DNA of 54,944 bases from Alcanivorax sp. S71-1-4 (lineage in GTDB: Bacteria; Pseudomonadota; Gammaproteobacteria; Pseudomonadales; Alcanivoracaceae), in the NCBI RefSeq assembly GCF_009846755.1, contig NZ_AQOR01000027.1, positions 1 to 54,944 on the forward strand, given 5' to 3'. Below, piece after piece: positions 1 to 8,116 of this stretch; within the stretch, counting starts at the first letter, position 1; each line of letters opens with the position of its first letter. A program made the translations under genes and the position numbers. The notes below the pieces were generated by a model. The model saw only the letters and a program-made list of their open reading frames with translations, did no database searches and was not told the origin of the DNA.

Positions 1-20
1 CCGGCGTCAGGCGACGCCGG
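1..20 (-). terminator. Hairpin downstream of ilvE
   Basis: An 8-bp perfect stem (CCGGCGTC/GACGCCGG) with a 4-nt loop lies 12 bases beyond the ilvE stop. The window edge hides any T tract, so terminator function is inferred from position and stem only. Confidence 0.5.
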
Positions 21-32
21 GGCGCGGGAGCA

Positions 33-956
33 TCATTTGGCCAGTGTCAGCCACTCGGCGTACTGCGGCACCTTGCCACGGACCAGATCGAAATAGATCG
101 CCTGCAGCTTCTCGGTGACCGGGCCGCGACGGCCCTCGCCAATGATGCGGCCATCCAGTTCACGGATCGGGGTGATCTCGGCGGCGGTCCCCGTAAAGAA
201 CGCTTCGTCAGCGATGTACACCTCGTCACGGGTGATGCGTTTTTCACGCACCTCGAAGCCCTGGTCAGCCGCCAGCGTGAACAGCGTCTTGCGGGTGATG
301 CCGTCCAGGCAGGAGGTCAGGTCCGGGGTATAGATCACACCATCACGCACGATGAAGATGTTCTCGCCGCTGCCTTCGGCCACATAGCCTTCCGGGTCCA
401 GCAACAGCGCTTCATCGGCACCGCCGGACAGCGCTTCACTCAGCGACAGCATCGAGTTGATGTAGTTGCCGTTCGCCTTCGCCTTGCACATGGCGATGTT
501 CACATGGTGCCGGGTGTAGGAACTGGTACGCACCTTGATGCCCAGCTCCAGCGCTTCCGGCGACATGTAGGCCGGCCATTCCCAGGCCGCCACGACCAGA
601 TGTACTTGCAGGTTCGAGGCGCGCAGGCCCATGCCTTCGCTGCCGTAGAATGCCATCGGGCGCAGGTAGGCGTGGGGCAGTTTGTTCTCGCGCACCACGT
701 CGATCTGGGCCTGGTTCACCTGCTCTTTGGTGAACGGAATTTTCATCTGCATGATGTGTGCACTGCGGAACAACCGGTCGGTGTGTTCCTGCAGGCGGAA
801 AATGGCCGGGCCGTCTGCCGTCTCGTAGGCGCGTACGCCTTCGAACACGCCCATGCCGTAATGCAGGGTGTGTGTCAGCACATGCACCCTGGCTTCGCGC
901 CAGGGCACCATTTCACCGTCCAGCCAGATAAAACCATCACGATCAGCCATCGACAT
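33..956 (-). CDS. ilvE: Branched-chain amino acid aminotransferase
   Basis: This 307-residue PLP enzyme of fold type IV catalyses the last step of Leu, Ile and Val synthesis, moving the amino group of glutamate onto branched-chain 2-oxo acids in the cytoplasm. The segment CKAKANGNYINSML carries the expected PLP-binding lysine (K of KANGNY), and SGENIFIVRDG and the C-terminal FFTGTAAEITPI are family signatures. Length matches the E. coli enzyme closely. The start MSMADRD is chosen because GGGAG lies 10 nt upstream; an internal ATG two codons later is the alternative. glnE lies upstream on the same strand with a 64-nt gap, so co-transcription is possible. Confidence 0.95.
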   Translation of the reverse strand: MSMADRDGFIWLDGEMVPWREARVHVLTHTLHYGMGVFEGVRAYETADGPAIFRLQEHTDRLFRSAHIMQMKIPFTKEQVNQAQIDVVRENKLPHAYLRPMAFYGSEGMGLRASNLQVHLVVAAWEWPAYMSPEALELGIKVRTSSYTRHHVNIAMCKAKANGNYINSMLSLSEALSGGADEALLLDPEGYVAEGSGENIFIVRDGVIYTPDLTSCLDGITRKTLFTLAADQGFEVREKRITRDEVYIADEAFFTGTAAEITPIRELDGRIIGEGRRGPVTEKLQAIYFDLVRGKVPQYAEWLTLAK

Positions 957-1020
957 GGCGTTTGTTCTCCCAGGAAAGATTGAGACCCAGAACCGTCACC
1001 CGGCGACACACAGGCACCGG

Positions 1021-3918
1021 TCACTCTGTTTGCGCACCACCCTGTGCAGCACCCTGAAACCACTTGCTCCAGATAGCCCGCACGCCTTCGCGCAGCTCGG
1101 CGTAGCCGGCGGCGTCCACTTCCGATTTCTCGTTGCGAAGTGCCAATCGATGAGCCGCGGAGCGGTAGGCGAGATACGCCTCCCGCAGAAGGCCGGCATC
1201 TTGGGCCGGCATCAGTTCCAGTACTGCCAGTGTTTCCAGTAGCCGCACATTATCGGTGAACCGGGTCAGTTCGCCATGCTGTGAAGCCCATCTCAGGACC
1301 CCGTATTGCACCATAAATTCGATATCAACGATACCTCCCGGATCCTGCTTGAGGCTGAACTGGCCGCCTTTGCTGCCACTGCCCAGGTGCTCGACCATGC
1401 GCTCACGCATGGCCAGCACATCCTGGCGCAGCGCCGCGTCGTCGCGGGCCTGGCTGAGGATGTCGTGGCGAATCGCAGCGAAGCGCTGGCCGGCCCGCTT
1501 GCAGCCCGCCACCACCCGGGCACGCACCAGTGCCTGATGCTCCCAGGTCCAGGCTTTTTCCCGCTGGTATTTTTCAAACGCCACCATGGAACTGACCAGC
1601 AGCCCGGCGGAGCCGGACGGCCGCAGGCGCGCGTCCACTTCGTACAGCTGGCCGCTCATCGTGCGCGTGGTGAGGATGTGGATGATGCGCTGCCCGAGAC
1701 GGGCAAAGAACTGCTCGTTGCTGACCGGCTTGTCGCCATCGGTCATGCCGTCGGTGGCGGCATCATGCAGGAAGACCAGATCCAGGTCAGAGTTGTAGCC
1801 CAGCTCGATCCCGCCGAGCTTGCCATAGCCGACGATGATGAAATCCGGCGTGCACGGCTGCCCGTCATCGCGGTGCGGACGCCCGTGACGCTCGACGAGC
1901 GGCGTCCAGGCCAGTTGCACCACCTGGTGCAGGATCGCCTCGGCCAGCCAGGTGAGGTAATCACTGACCCGCATCAGCGGCAGCACCTCAGTCACTTCCG
2001 AGGCGGCCACGCGCAGCAGGTGCGCCTGCTTGAAGTGCCGCAGCACTTCCATCTGCTGTTCGAGATCATCTTCCGCCACACGCAGCAGTTGCTGGCGCAG
2101 TTCGTCGTCCAGTTCACTGCGCTGGGGCGGGGAATAGAGCGTGCGGGCGTCGAGCAGTTCGTCCAGCAGCACCGGGTGACGGGTCAGTTGCTCGGCGATC
2201 CACGGGCTGGCGCCGGAGAGCTTCACCAGTTGCGTCAGTGCGTGCGGGTTTTCCACCAGCAGGGCGATGTACGCAGAGCGGCGCAATACCGCTTCCAGAA
2301 ACGCCAGCACACGCTGGGTGGTCACCGGGCCACCCTGCTGGTAGCCGAGATTTTCCAGCAGGCGCGGCATCAGCCGGTCGAGACGTTCGCGGGCGATGCG
2401 CTGCATGTTGGCCACCGCCCGTCCTTCACGGAAGGCCTGCAGCTGCTCGAGGATCGGTGCCGGCTCGTCAATACCCAGCCCGCCGAGCAGCCCGGCGGCG
2501 GTTTCCTCATCCACCAGCCCGAGCCAGACATCCAGCAATTCGCGGTCGGCGCCCTCGACTTCCTGATGATCCGTTTCCGGATCGGCAATCACCTGACTGA
2601 AATGAAAACGCACCCGGTCACGGTGCCGGGACAATGCCCGCTCGCAACTGCGGCGATCCCGATACCCCATCGCCAGCGCCAGCCGCAGCCAGTCATCGTC
2701 GTTTTCCGGCAGCCGCTGGGTCTGGCGATCCGCCACGGCCTGCAGGCGGTGCTCCATGTTGCGCAGGAACAGGTACGCCTCACGCAATTCCTCCGCGACA
2801 TCCTCCGGCAACAGCTCCTGCTCCACCAGTTGCGGCAACACGCGCAACAGATTGGAGACCCGCAGCGCCGGCAACTGGCCGCCCCGGATCAACTGGAACG
2901 CCTGCACGATAAATTCCACTTCGCGGATGCCGCCAGGGCCGAGTTTCACGTCGGCCTGAATGCCCTTGCGGCGCACTTCGCGCTCGATCAGGGCCTTCAT
3001 TTCACGCAGCGATTCGAACGCCCCATAGTCGATGTAGCGCCGATACACGAACGGCTTCAGGCGCCGGACCATGCGCTCACCGGCCGCGGTGTCGCCGGCC
3101 ACCGGGCGGATCTTGATCAGCGCGTAACGCTCCCACTCGCGGCCCTGTTCCTCGTAGTAACCTTCCATGGCATCGAAGCCCACCGCCAGCGCACCAGCGC
3201 CGCCCCAGGGGCGCAGCCGCATGTCGACGCGGAACACGAATCCGTCGGCAGTGTTCTGGTCCAGCGCCTTGATCAGTTGCTGACCGAGCCGCACAAAGAA
3301 CTGGTGGTAGGACATTTCACGACGGTGGCCTTCAATTTCGCCTTCGTGTTCGTAGGCGAAGATCAGGTCGATATCGGAGGACAGATTCAGCTCACGGGCG
3401 CCCAGCTTGCCCATCGCGAACACCACCATGCGCACCGGCTGGCCGCCGGGGCTCAATGGCGTGCCTTCACGTTCGCAGGCAGCGGTATAGAGCTTCTCCA
3501 GCGCGGCGTCGATCAGCGTGTCTGCCAGCAGCGACAGGTCCGCCACCGTGCTGTGGTAATCGCCCAGCCCGCCCAGGTCACGCCAGATGATGCGCACCAT
3601 GTGCCGGTGCCGCAGCTGCCGCAGCGCGGCGAACAGCGCGGCGTCGTCGGCAGCGTCACGCAGGGCGGCGGCCACTTCCTCGCGCAGGCTGCTGGCATCC
3701 AGCCGCTGCGCCAGATTGCCCGAATGCACCAGCCATTCCGCCAGCATCGGTGTGCGGATCATGCGCTCGGCCACATAGTCCGAGCCGGCCCAGACCTTCG
3801 GCAGCGAGGCGGCCAGCGACGGCGGCAACTCGCCGCCCGCTTCGACAAAACGCGTCCAGTGCCGGCGCAGGGCGTCGGCCAGGGTCTCTGGCAGGGATGT
3901 GAAATCGGGGATTGTCAT
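1021..3918 (-). CDS. glnE: Bifunctional glutamine synthetase adenylyltransferase/deadenylylase
   Basis: GlnE adds and removes AMP on glutamine synthetase in response to PII signalling, coupling GS activity to nitrogen status. The 965-residue length is typical. Two nucleotidyltransferase halves are visible. The N-terminal deadenylylase half has GKLGARELNLSSDIDLIF around residue 175 and GGIREVEFIVQ later. The C-terminal adenylyltransferase half has GYGKLGGIELGYNSDLDLVF around residue 700 and GGIVDIEFMVQ. The SDIDL and SDLDL pairs hold the metal-binding aspartates. It starts MTIPDFTSLPE. A run of nine C (3969-3977) lies about 50 nt upstream of the start. Confidence 0.96.
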   Translation of the reverse strand: MTIPDFTSLPETLADALRRHWTRFVEAGGELPPSLAASLPKVWAGSDYVAERMIRTPMLAEWLVHSGNLAQRLDASSLREEVAAALRDAADDAALFAALRQLRHRHMVRIIWRDLGGLGDYHSTVADLSLLADTLIDAALEKLYTAACEREGTPLSPGGQPVRMVVFAMGKLGARELNLSSDIDLIFAYEHEGEIEGHRREMSYHQFFVRLGQQLIKALDQNTADGFVFRVDMRLRPWGGAGALAVGFDAMEGYYEEQGREWERYALIKIRPVAGDTAAGERMVRRLKPFVYRRYIDYGAFESLREMKALIEREVRRKGIQADVKLGPGGIREVEFIVQAFQLIRGGQLPALRVSNLLRVLPQLVEQELLPEDVAEELREAYLFLRNMEHRLQAVADRQTQRLPENDDDWLRLALAMGYRDRRSCERALSRHRDRVRFHFSQVIADPETDHQEVEGADRELLDVWLGLVDEETAAGLLGGLGIDEPAPILEQLQAFREGRAVANMQRIARERLDRLMPRLLENLGYQQGGPVTTQRVLAFLEAVLRRSAYIALLVENPHALTQLVKLSGASPWIAEQLTRHPVLLDELLDARTLYSPPQRSELDDELRQQLLRVAEDDLEQQMEVLRHFKQAHLLRVAASEVTEVLPLMRVSDYLTWLAEAILHQVVQLAWTPLVERHGRPHRDDGQPCTPDFIIVGYGKLGGIELGYNSDLDLVFLHDAATDGMTDGDKPVSNEQFFARLGQRIIHILTTRTMSGQLYEVDARLRPSGSAGLLVSSMVAFEKYQREKAWTWEHQALVRARVVAGCKRAGQRFAAIRHDILSQARDDAALRQDVLAMRERMVEHLGSGSKGGQFSLKQDPGGIVDIEFMVQYGVLRWASQHGELTRFTDNVRLLETLAVLELMPAQDAGLLREAYLAYRSAAHRLALRNEKSEVDAAGYAELREGVRAIWSKWFQGAAQGGAQTE

Positions 3919-3990
3919 GCGGCGCTATTGTCTGCGGGTGCGGCGCGGAATGCCAGAGGGCACGCGCGCCCCCCCCCTCAACATGGGGCT

Positions 3991-4007
3991 GCGGGCCACT
4001 GGCCCGC
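3991..4007 (-). terminator. Hairpin after the GspE-type ATPase gene
   Basis: GCGGGCC-ACT-GGCCCGC forms a 7-bp perfect stem 9 nt beyond the stop of the minus-strand ATPase gene. No T tract follows, so intrinsic termination is uncertain. Confidence 0.4.
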
Positions 4008-4015
4008 GAGCAGGA

Positions 4016-5890
4016 TCAGCCGAGCAGCACATCCTGCATCGGGGTGACGCGCAGGACTTCTTCGACCGTGGTGAGGCCCAGGGCAACTTTGCGGGCGCCG
4101 CTGATGCGCAGGGGTTTCATGCCGCTTTTGAGGGCTTCGCGGGTGATGGTTTCCAGATCGCCGCCACGGCTGATCACGCCCTTGAGGCCGCTGGTCAACG
4201 GCATCGTCTCGTACACCCCCATGCGGCCCAGGTAACCCGTGCCACGGCATTCCAGGCAGCCGACCGGGCGGTATACCTGCGCCGGCATCTTCAGCTTGAA
4301 CGGCCGGCACAGCTCTTCCCAGGCGGCCGGCTCCACCGGCATGGCCTCTTTGCAGTGTGGGCACAGGGTGCGCACCAGGCGCTGCGCCATGACACCGTTG
4401 ACGGTGGCGGTGACCAGATAGGGCGGCACCCCCAGGTCGATCAGACGGGTCACGGAGCTGGGCGCGTCGTTGGTATGCAGGGTGGACAACACCAGGTGGC
4501 CGGTCAGTGCCGCCTGGATCGCCATGTCGGCGGTGGGCAGGTCGCGGATCTCGCCGATCATGATGATGTCCGGGTCTTGCCGCAGCAGCGCCTTCACGCC
4601 CTGGGCAAAGCCGACGTCGATATTGGCCTGCACCTGCATCTGATTGAAACTCGGCTCCACCATCTCGATCGGGTCTTCGATGGTGCAGACATTCACCTCC
4701 GGCGTGGACAACTGCTTGAGGGTCGAATAAAGCGTGGTGGTCTTGCCGGAGCCGGTCGGGCCGGTGACGAACACGATGCCGTTGTTGTTGCCGGTCATGC
4801 GCTGCCAGATCTCGTAATCCTCTTTCGAGAAACCGAGTTGGTCAAAGCTGCGGACCAGCACGTCCGGGTCGAAGATCCGCATCACCATCTTTTCGCCGAA
4901 GGCGGTGGGCAGGGTAGAAATCCGCAGCTCCACTTCAGCGCCGTCTGGTGTCTTGGTCTTCAGGCGGCCGTCCTGCGGCTTGCGCTTCTCGGCCACGTTC
5001 AGGCGGGTCAGGATCTTCAGGCGGCTGGTGACGGCGGCCATGATCGCCGCCGGCAGTTCGTACACGTCATGCAGCACACCGTCGATGCGGAAACGCATGC
5101 GTCCGGTATCGCGGCGCGGCTCCAGATGAATGTCGCTGGCGCGCTGGGCGAAGGCGTATTGCAGTATCCAGTCGACGATGTTGACGATGTGCTGGTCGTC
5201 AGCATCCGGTGTGCCGCCCCCCTGCCCCAGCTCCAGCAACTGCTCGAAATTGGTCACGGTGCCCAGGTTCTGGCCACTGACGTCACGGGCGCCGGCAATG
5301 GAGCGCGACAGATTGTAGAACTCGATGCGGTAGCGGCGCAGTTGCTCCGGGTTGGCGAACACCACGTCCAGCTTGCGCTCGCGCAGCACCTGGGACAGAT
5401 GCTCTTCCCAGGCGCGCTGGAAAGGCTGGTCACAGGCCACAGTGACCTGGTCCCGGCCCACTTCCACGGCAAGGATGCCGTGTCGTTCGGCGAAGGCATA
5501 GGACATCAGCGAGGTGATCGGGTCCACTTTCGCTTTCAGCGGGTCAATGTGGAATACCGGCAGGCCAGCCCGGTCCGCCAGCCAGTGACTGAGCCAGTCG
5601 AGGTCCAGCACCCGCCCTGCCTGCTGCTGATCCTCCAGCCGGTACTTGGCCACGATCTGCAGGGGGTGCCAGTTCAGCTCTTTCTTTTCACGCGGGGTGG
5701 TGGAGATGACGTTGTAGTCGCCCTGGGTGACATGCCCGGCCTCGAGCAGCTCACGCATGACCCAGCGCACATCGATTTCCAGACCGGCCAGGGCCTGCGG
5801 GCTGCGAACATTGGCTGTCACGGGCGCTCTCTCCTCCGATGATCCCGGCTGTCGACTCAGACGGACTGCGACATTCTTCTTATCCGGCAA
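4016..5890 (-). CDS. Stand-alone GspE/PulE/PilB-family secretion ATPase
   Basis: This 624-residue type II/IV secretion-family ATPase has an N-terminal GspE-II/MshE-like region (about residues 30-160), an ASDIHLEP segment near 255, Walker A GPTGSGKTTT at about 377-386, Asp box and Walker B DPDIIMIGEIRD near 440, the HLVLSTLHTND motif, and a zinc-binding tetracysteine (CPHC near 508, CLEC near 543). These parts are what a functional hexameric assembly ATPase needs. No pilin, inner-membrane platform or secretin gene is nearby. A comparable isolated ATPase gene sits next to the DUF47-pit pair in Pseudomonas, so I treat it as a conserved orphan of unknown machine rather than calling it PilB or GspE. 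Confidence 0.85.
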   Translation of the reverse strand: MPDKKNVAVRLSRQPGSSEERAPVTANVRSPQALAGLEIDVRWVMRELLEAGHVTQGDYNVISTTPREKKELNWHPLQIVAKYRLEDQQQAGRVLDLDWLSHWLADRAGLPVFHIDPLKAKVDPITSLMSYAFAERHGILAVEVGRDQVTVACDQPFQRAWEEHLSQVLRERKLDVVFANPEQLRRYRIEFYNLSRSIAGARDVSGQNLGTVTNFEQLLELGQGGGTPDADDQHIVNIVDWILQYAFAQRASDIHLEPRRDTGRMRFRIDGVLHDVYELPAAIMAAVTSRLKILTRLNVAEKRKPQDGRLKTKTPDGAEVELRISTLPTAFGEKMVMRIFDPDVLVRSFDQLGFSKEDYEIWQRMTGNNNGIVFVTGPTGSGKTTTLYSTLKQLSTPEVNVCTIEDPIEMVEPSFNQMQVQANIDVGFAQGVKALLRQDPDIIMIGEIRDLPTADMAIQAALTGHLVLSTLHTNDAPSSVTRLIDLGVPPYLVTATVNGVMAQRLVRTLCPHCKEAMPVEPAAWEELCRPFKLKMPAQVYRPVGCLECRGTGYLGRMGVYETMPLTSGLKGVISRGGDLETITREALKSGMKPLRISGARKVALGLTTVEEVLRVTPMQDVLLG

Positions 5891-5946
5891 CTGTACCCGG
5901 CCTCAGGCTGCCCGTCATCGCCCCCACGCGGGGTGATGTCACAAAG

Positions 5947-5975
5947 GTGAAATATCCGGTGGCTGCCCCTATACT
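5947..5975 (+). promoter_or_regulatory. Sigma-70 promoter for the DUF47-pit operon
   Basis: GTGAAA (5947-5952), a 17-nt spacer and TATACT (5970-5975) form a reasonable promoter whose predicted start site is about 33 nt before the ATG. A weak Pho-box-like repeat (5936-5953) overlaps the -35 but is poorly spaced from the -10. Confidence 0.5.
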
Positions 5976-6014
5976 CGCGCCCGCACCCCTCCCTATGTGA
6001 CGGAGAGCCACATC

Positions 6015-6695
6015 ATGTCCCTGGGCAGCTCTATAGCCGGCCTGTTCGGCCGCTCACCCATCAAGCCGCTACAGAAACACTACGAGACCGTGCAGCAGTG
6101 CGTGAGCGAGCTGGATGCCTTCTTTCAGGCCGCCATCGACAACGACTGGGAACGCGGCAACGCCCTGCAGCAACAGATCGCCCGGCTGGAAAACGAAGCT
6201 GACGAGATGAAAAAGCAGTTCCGGCTGAATCTGCCGAACAGCCTGTTCCTGCCGATGCCGCGCACCGACCTGCTGGAGCTGATCAGCATTCAGGACCGGG
6301 TCGCCAACAAGGCCAAGGACATCGCCGGCCTGATGCTCGGCCGCCGCATGACGCTGCCGGCACCGCTGGCACCGCAGATGCTGGCCTATGTACAACGTGC
6401 CATCGACACCTCCGCCCAGGCGCTCAAGGCCATCAACGAGCTGGACGAACTGCTGGAAACCGGCTTCGGCGGCCCGGAAGTGCGCATGATCGAGGACATG
6501 ATCGAAGAGCTGGACAACCTCGAGCGCGAGACCGACCGCCAGCAGATCGAAATCCGCGCCATCCTCTACGGCCTGGAAAAAGACTGGCCGCCGGTGGATG
6601 TGATCTTCCTCTACAAGATCATCGAATGGGTCGGCGACCTGGCCGACCGCGCGCATAAAGTCGGCGGCCAGTTGCACCGCCTCGTGGCCAGTTAG
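6015..6695 (+). CDS. TIGR00153/DUF47 PhoU-like phosphate transport accessory protein
   Basis: This 226-residue all-helical protein begins MSLGSSIAGLFGRSPIKPLQKHYETVQQCV. Members of this family (PF01865) usually sit directly upstream of a low-affinity phosphate permease and are thought to modulate it or chelate metal, as PhoU does for Pst. The signatures here are the N-terminal GLFGRSPIKPLQ, the ENEADEMK helix and the LERETDRQQIEIR segment. The ATG at 6015 is preferred over an in-frame GTG at 5997 because GGAG sits 9 nt before it and the GTG has no ribosome site. pit begins 14 nt after the stop, which strongly suggests one operon. Confidence 0.9.
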   Translation: MSLGSSIAGLFGRSPIKPLQKHYETVQQCVSELDAFFQAAIDNDWERGNALQQQIARLENEADEMKKQFRLNLPNSLFLPMPRTDLLELISIQDRVANKAKDIAGLMLGRRMTLPAPLAPQMLAYVQRAIDTSAQALKAINELDELLETGFGGPEVRMIEDMIEELDNLERETDRQQIEIRAILYGLEKDWPPVDVIFLYKIIEWVGDLADRAHKVGGQLHRLVAS

Positions 6696-6709
6696 GAGCG
6701 TCGTGCAGC

Positions 6710-7975
6710 ATGGATATCATCATCGCCAACAGCACCACCATTCTCTTTCTGGCCTGCGCCTTCGGCTTCCTGATGGCCTGGGGCATCGGCGCCAACGACG
6801 TCGCCAACGCCATGGGCACCTCGGTCGGCAGCCGTGCGCTGACCGTGAAGCAGGCCATCATCATCGCGATCATCTTTGAAGCCGCTGGCGCCTACCTGGC
6901 CGGCGGCGAGGTGACCCAGACCATCCGCTCCGGCATCGTCGACAGCGAGGTCATGGCCGACACCCCCCATCTGCTGGTGTACGGCATGATGGCCTCTCTG
7001 CTGGCCGCCGGCATCTGGCTGGTGGTGGCGTCCGCGTTCGGCTGGCCGGTTTCCACCACCCACTCCATCGTCGGCGCCATTGTCGGTTTCGCCGCAGTGG
7101 GCATCGGTGTGGATGTGGTGCACTGGGACAAGCTGGGCAACATCGTCGCCAGCTGGGTGATCTCGCCGCTGTTCGCCGGAGTCATTTCCTACGCCCTGTT
7201 CCGCAGCGTGCAGAAACTGATCCTCAATACCGATGACCCGTATGCCCAGGCCAAGCGCTACGTACCGGTCTACATGTTCATGACCGGCTTCATGGTCGCC
7301 ATGGTGACCTTCACCAAGGGGCTCAAGCACGTCGGGCTGCACATGAGCACACCGGCCAGCGTGCTGTCGGCGGTCATTGCCGGCCTGGTCGTGGCAGCGG
7401 TCGGCGCGACCCTGCTGTCCCGCATCAAGCCCGATCCGCAGGCGGCAAAGCAGTTCCGCTTCGCCAATGTGGAGAAGCTGTTCGCGGTACTGATGATCTT
7501 CACCGCCTGTGCCATGGCCTTCGCCCACGGCTCCAATGACGTGGCCAACGCGGTCGGCCCGCTGGCCGCGATCTACTCGGTCGTGTCCACTGGCGGTGAC
7601 GTGGCAGCCCAGGCGGCGGTGCCAAACTGGGTGCTGTTGCTCGGCGCGGTGGGGATCGTGTTCGGGCTGGCCATTCTCGGCGCCCGGGTCATGAGCACCG
7701 TCGGCAGCAAGATCACCGAGTTGACCCCGAGCCGCGGCTTCGCCGCCGAGCTGGGTGCGGCCTCCACCGTGGTCATCGCCTCCGGCATCGGCCTGCCGAT
7801 CTCCACCACCCACACCCTGGTGGGCGCGGTGCTCGGGGTTGGCATGGCACGCGGCATCAGCGCGCTGAACCTGCGCGTGATCAGCACCATCTTCACCTCC
7901 TGGATCGTGACCCTGCCGGCCGGCGCCGGCCTGTCGATCCTGTTCTTCTATATGCTTACCGGCATCTTTGGCTGA
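6710..7975 (+). CDS. pit: Low-affinity inorganic phosphate transporter (PiT family)
   Basis: This 421-residue, multi-span PHO4-family permease imports metal-phosphate with protons or sodium. Both inverted family signatures are intact: GANDVANAMGTSVGSRAL at about residues 27-45 and GSNDVANAVGPLAAIYSV near 270. The repeated STTHSIVGAIVG and STTHTLVGAVLGVG motifs reflect the internal duplication. It is translated just after the DUF47 gene in a likely two-gene operon. A GACGTC-type repeat starts 10 nt after its stop. Confidence 0.94.
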   Translation: MDIIIANSTTILFLACAFGFLMAWGIGANDVANAMGTSVGSRALTVKQAIIIAIIFEAAGAYLAGGEVTQTIRSGIVDSEVMADTPHLLVYGMMASLLAAGIWLVVASAFGWPVSTTHSIVGAIVGFAAVGIGVDVVHWDKLGNIVASWVISPLFAGVISYALFRSVQKLILNTDDPYAQAKRYVPVYMFMTGFMVAMVTFTKGLKHVGLHMSTPASVLSAVIAGLVVAAVGATLLSRIKPDPQAAKQFRFANVEKLFAVLMIFTACAMAFAHGSNDVANAVGPLAAIYSVVSTGGDVAAQAAVPNWVLLLGAVGIVFGLAILGARVMSTVGSKITELTPSRGFAAELGAASTVVIASGIGLPISTTHTLVGAVLGVGMARGISALNLRVISTIFTSWIVTLPAGAGLSILFFYMLTGIFG

Positions 7976-7984
7976 TTTGAGTGG

Positions 7985-8018
7985 CGCGTCGGACGTCTGA
8001 CGTCGGACGTCTGACGCG
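7985..8018. repeat. GACGTC-type repeat: tandem 14-mer GTCGGACGTCTGAC x2
   Basis: Two exact, adjacent copies of a near-palindromic 14-mer (7988-8001 and 8002-8015), flanked by CG on both sides, lie in the pit-argA gap. The same unit builds the long inverted repeat at 16520-16629. The second half of each unit pairs with the first apart from one position, so it can form a short hairpin. It may serve as the 3' end of the pit transcript. Confidence 0.85.
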
Positions 8019-8051
8019 AAAAGCTCAAGCCCCCTGGCGCCCGGCGCCGCA

Positions 8052-8080
8052 TTACAGCCCCGGCCCCGCTGATCTATACT
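8052..8080 (+). promoter_or_regulatory. Sigma-70 promoter of argA
   Basis: TTACAG (8052-8057) and TATACT (8075-8080) are 17 nt apart, about 37 nt upstream of the argA ATG. Confidence 0.6.
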
Positions 8081-8116
8081 TGCCTGTCGCACACACAACG
8101 CAGCAGGTTCTATCCC

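Noticed and set aside
1306-4047. A 913-codon open frame on the plus strand opposite glnE
   Set aside because: It lies wholly antisense to a clear GlnE, is rich in His, Gln and Arg as expected of the complement of GC-rich genes, and has no domain or ribosome site.
5936-5953. Possible Pho box (ATGTCAC-AAAG-GTGAAAT) before the DUF47-pit operon
   Set aside because: Only the first half-site fits, and the distance to the -10 (16 nt) is longer than in typical PhoB promoters; it overlaps an ordinary -35 instead.
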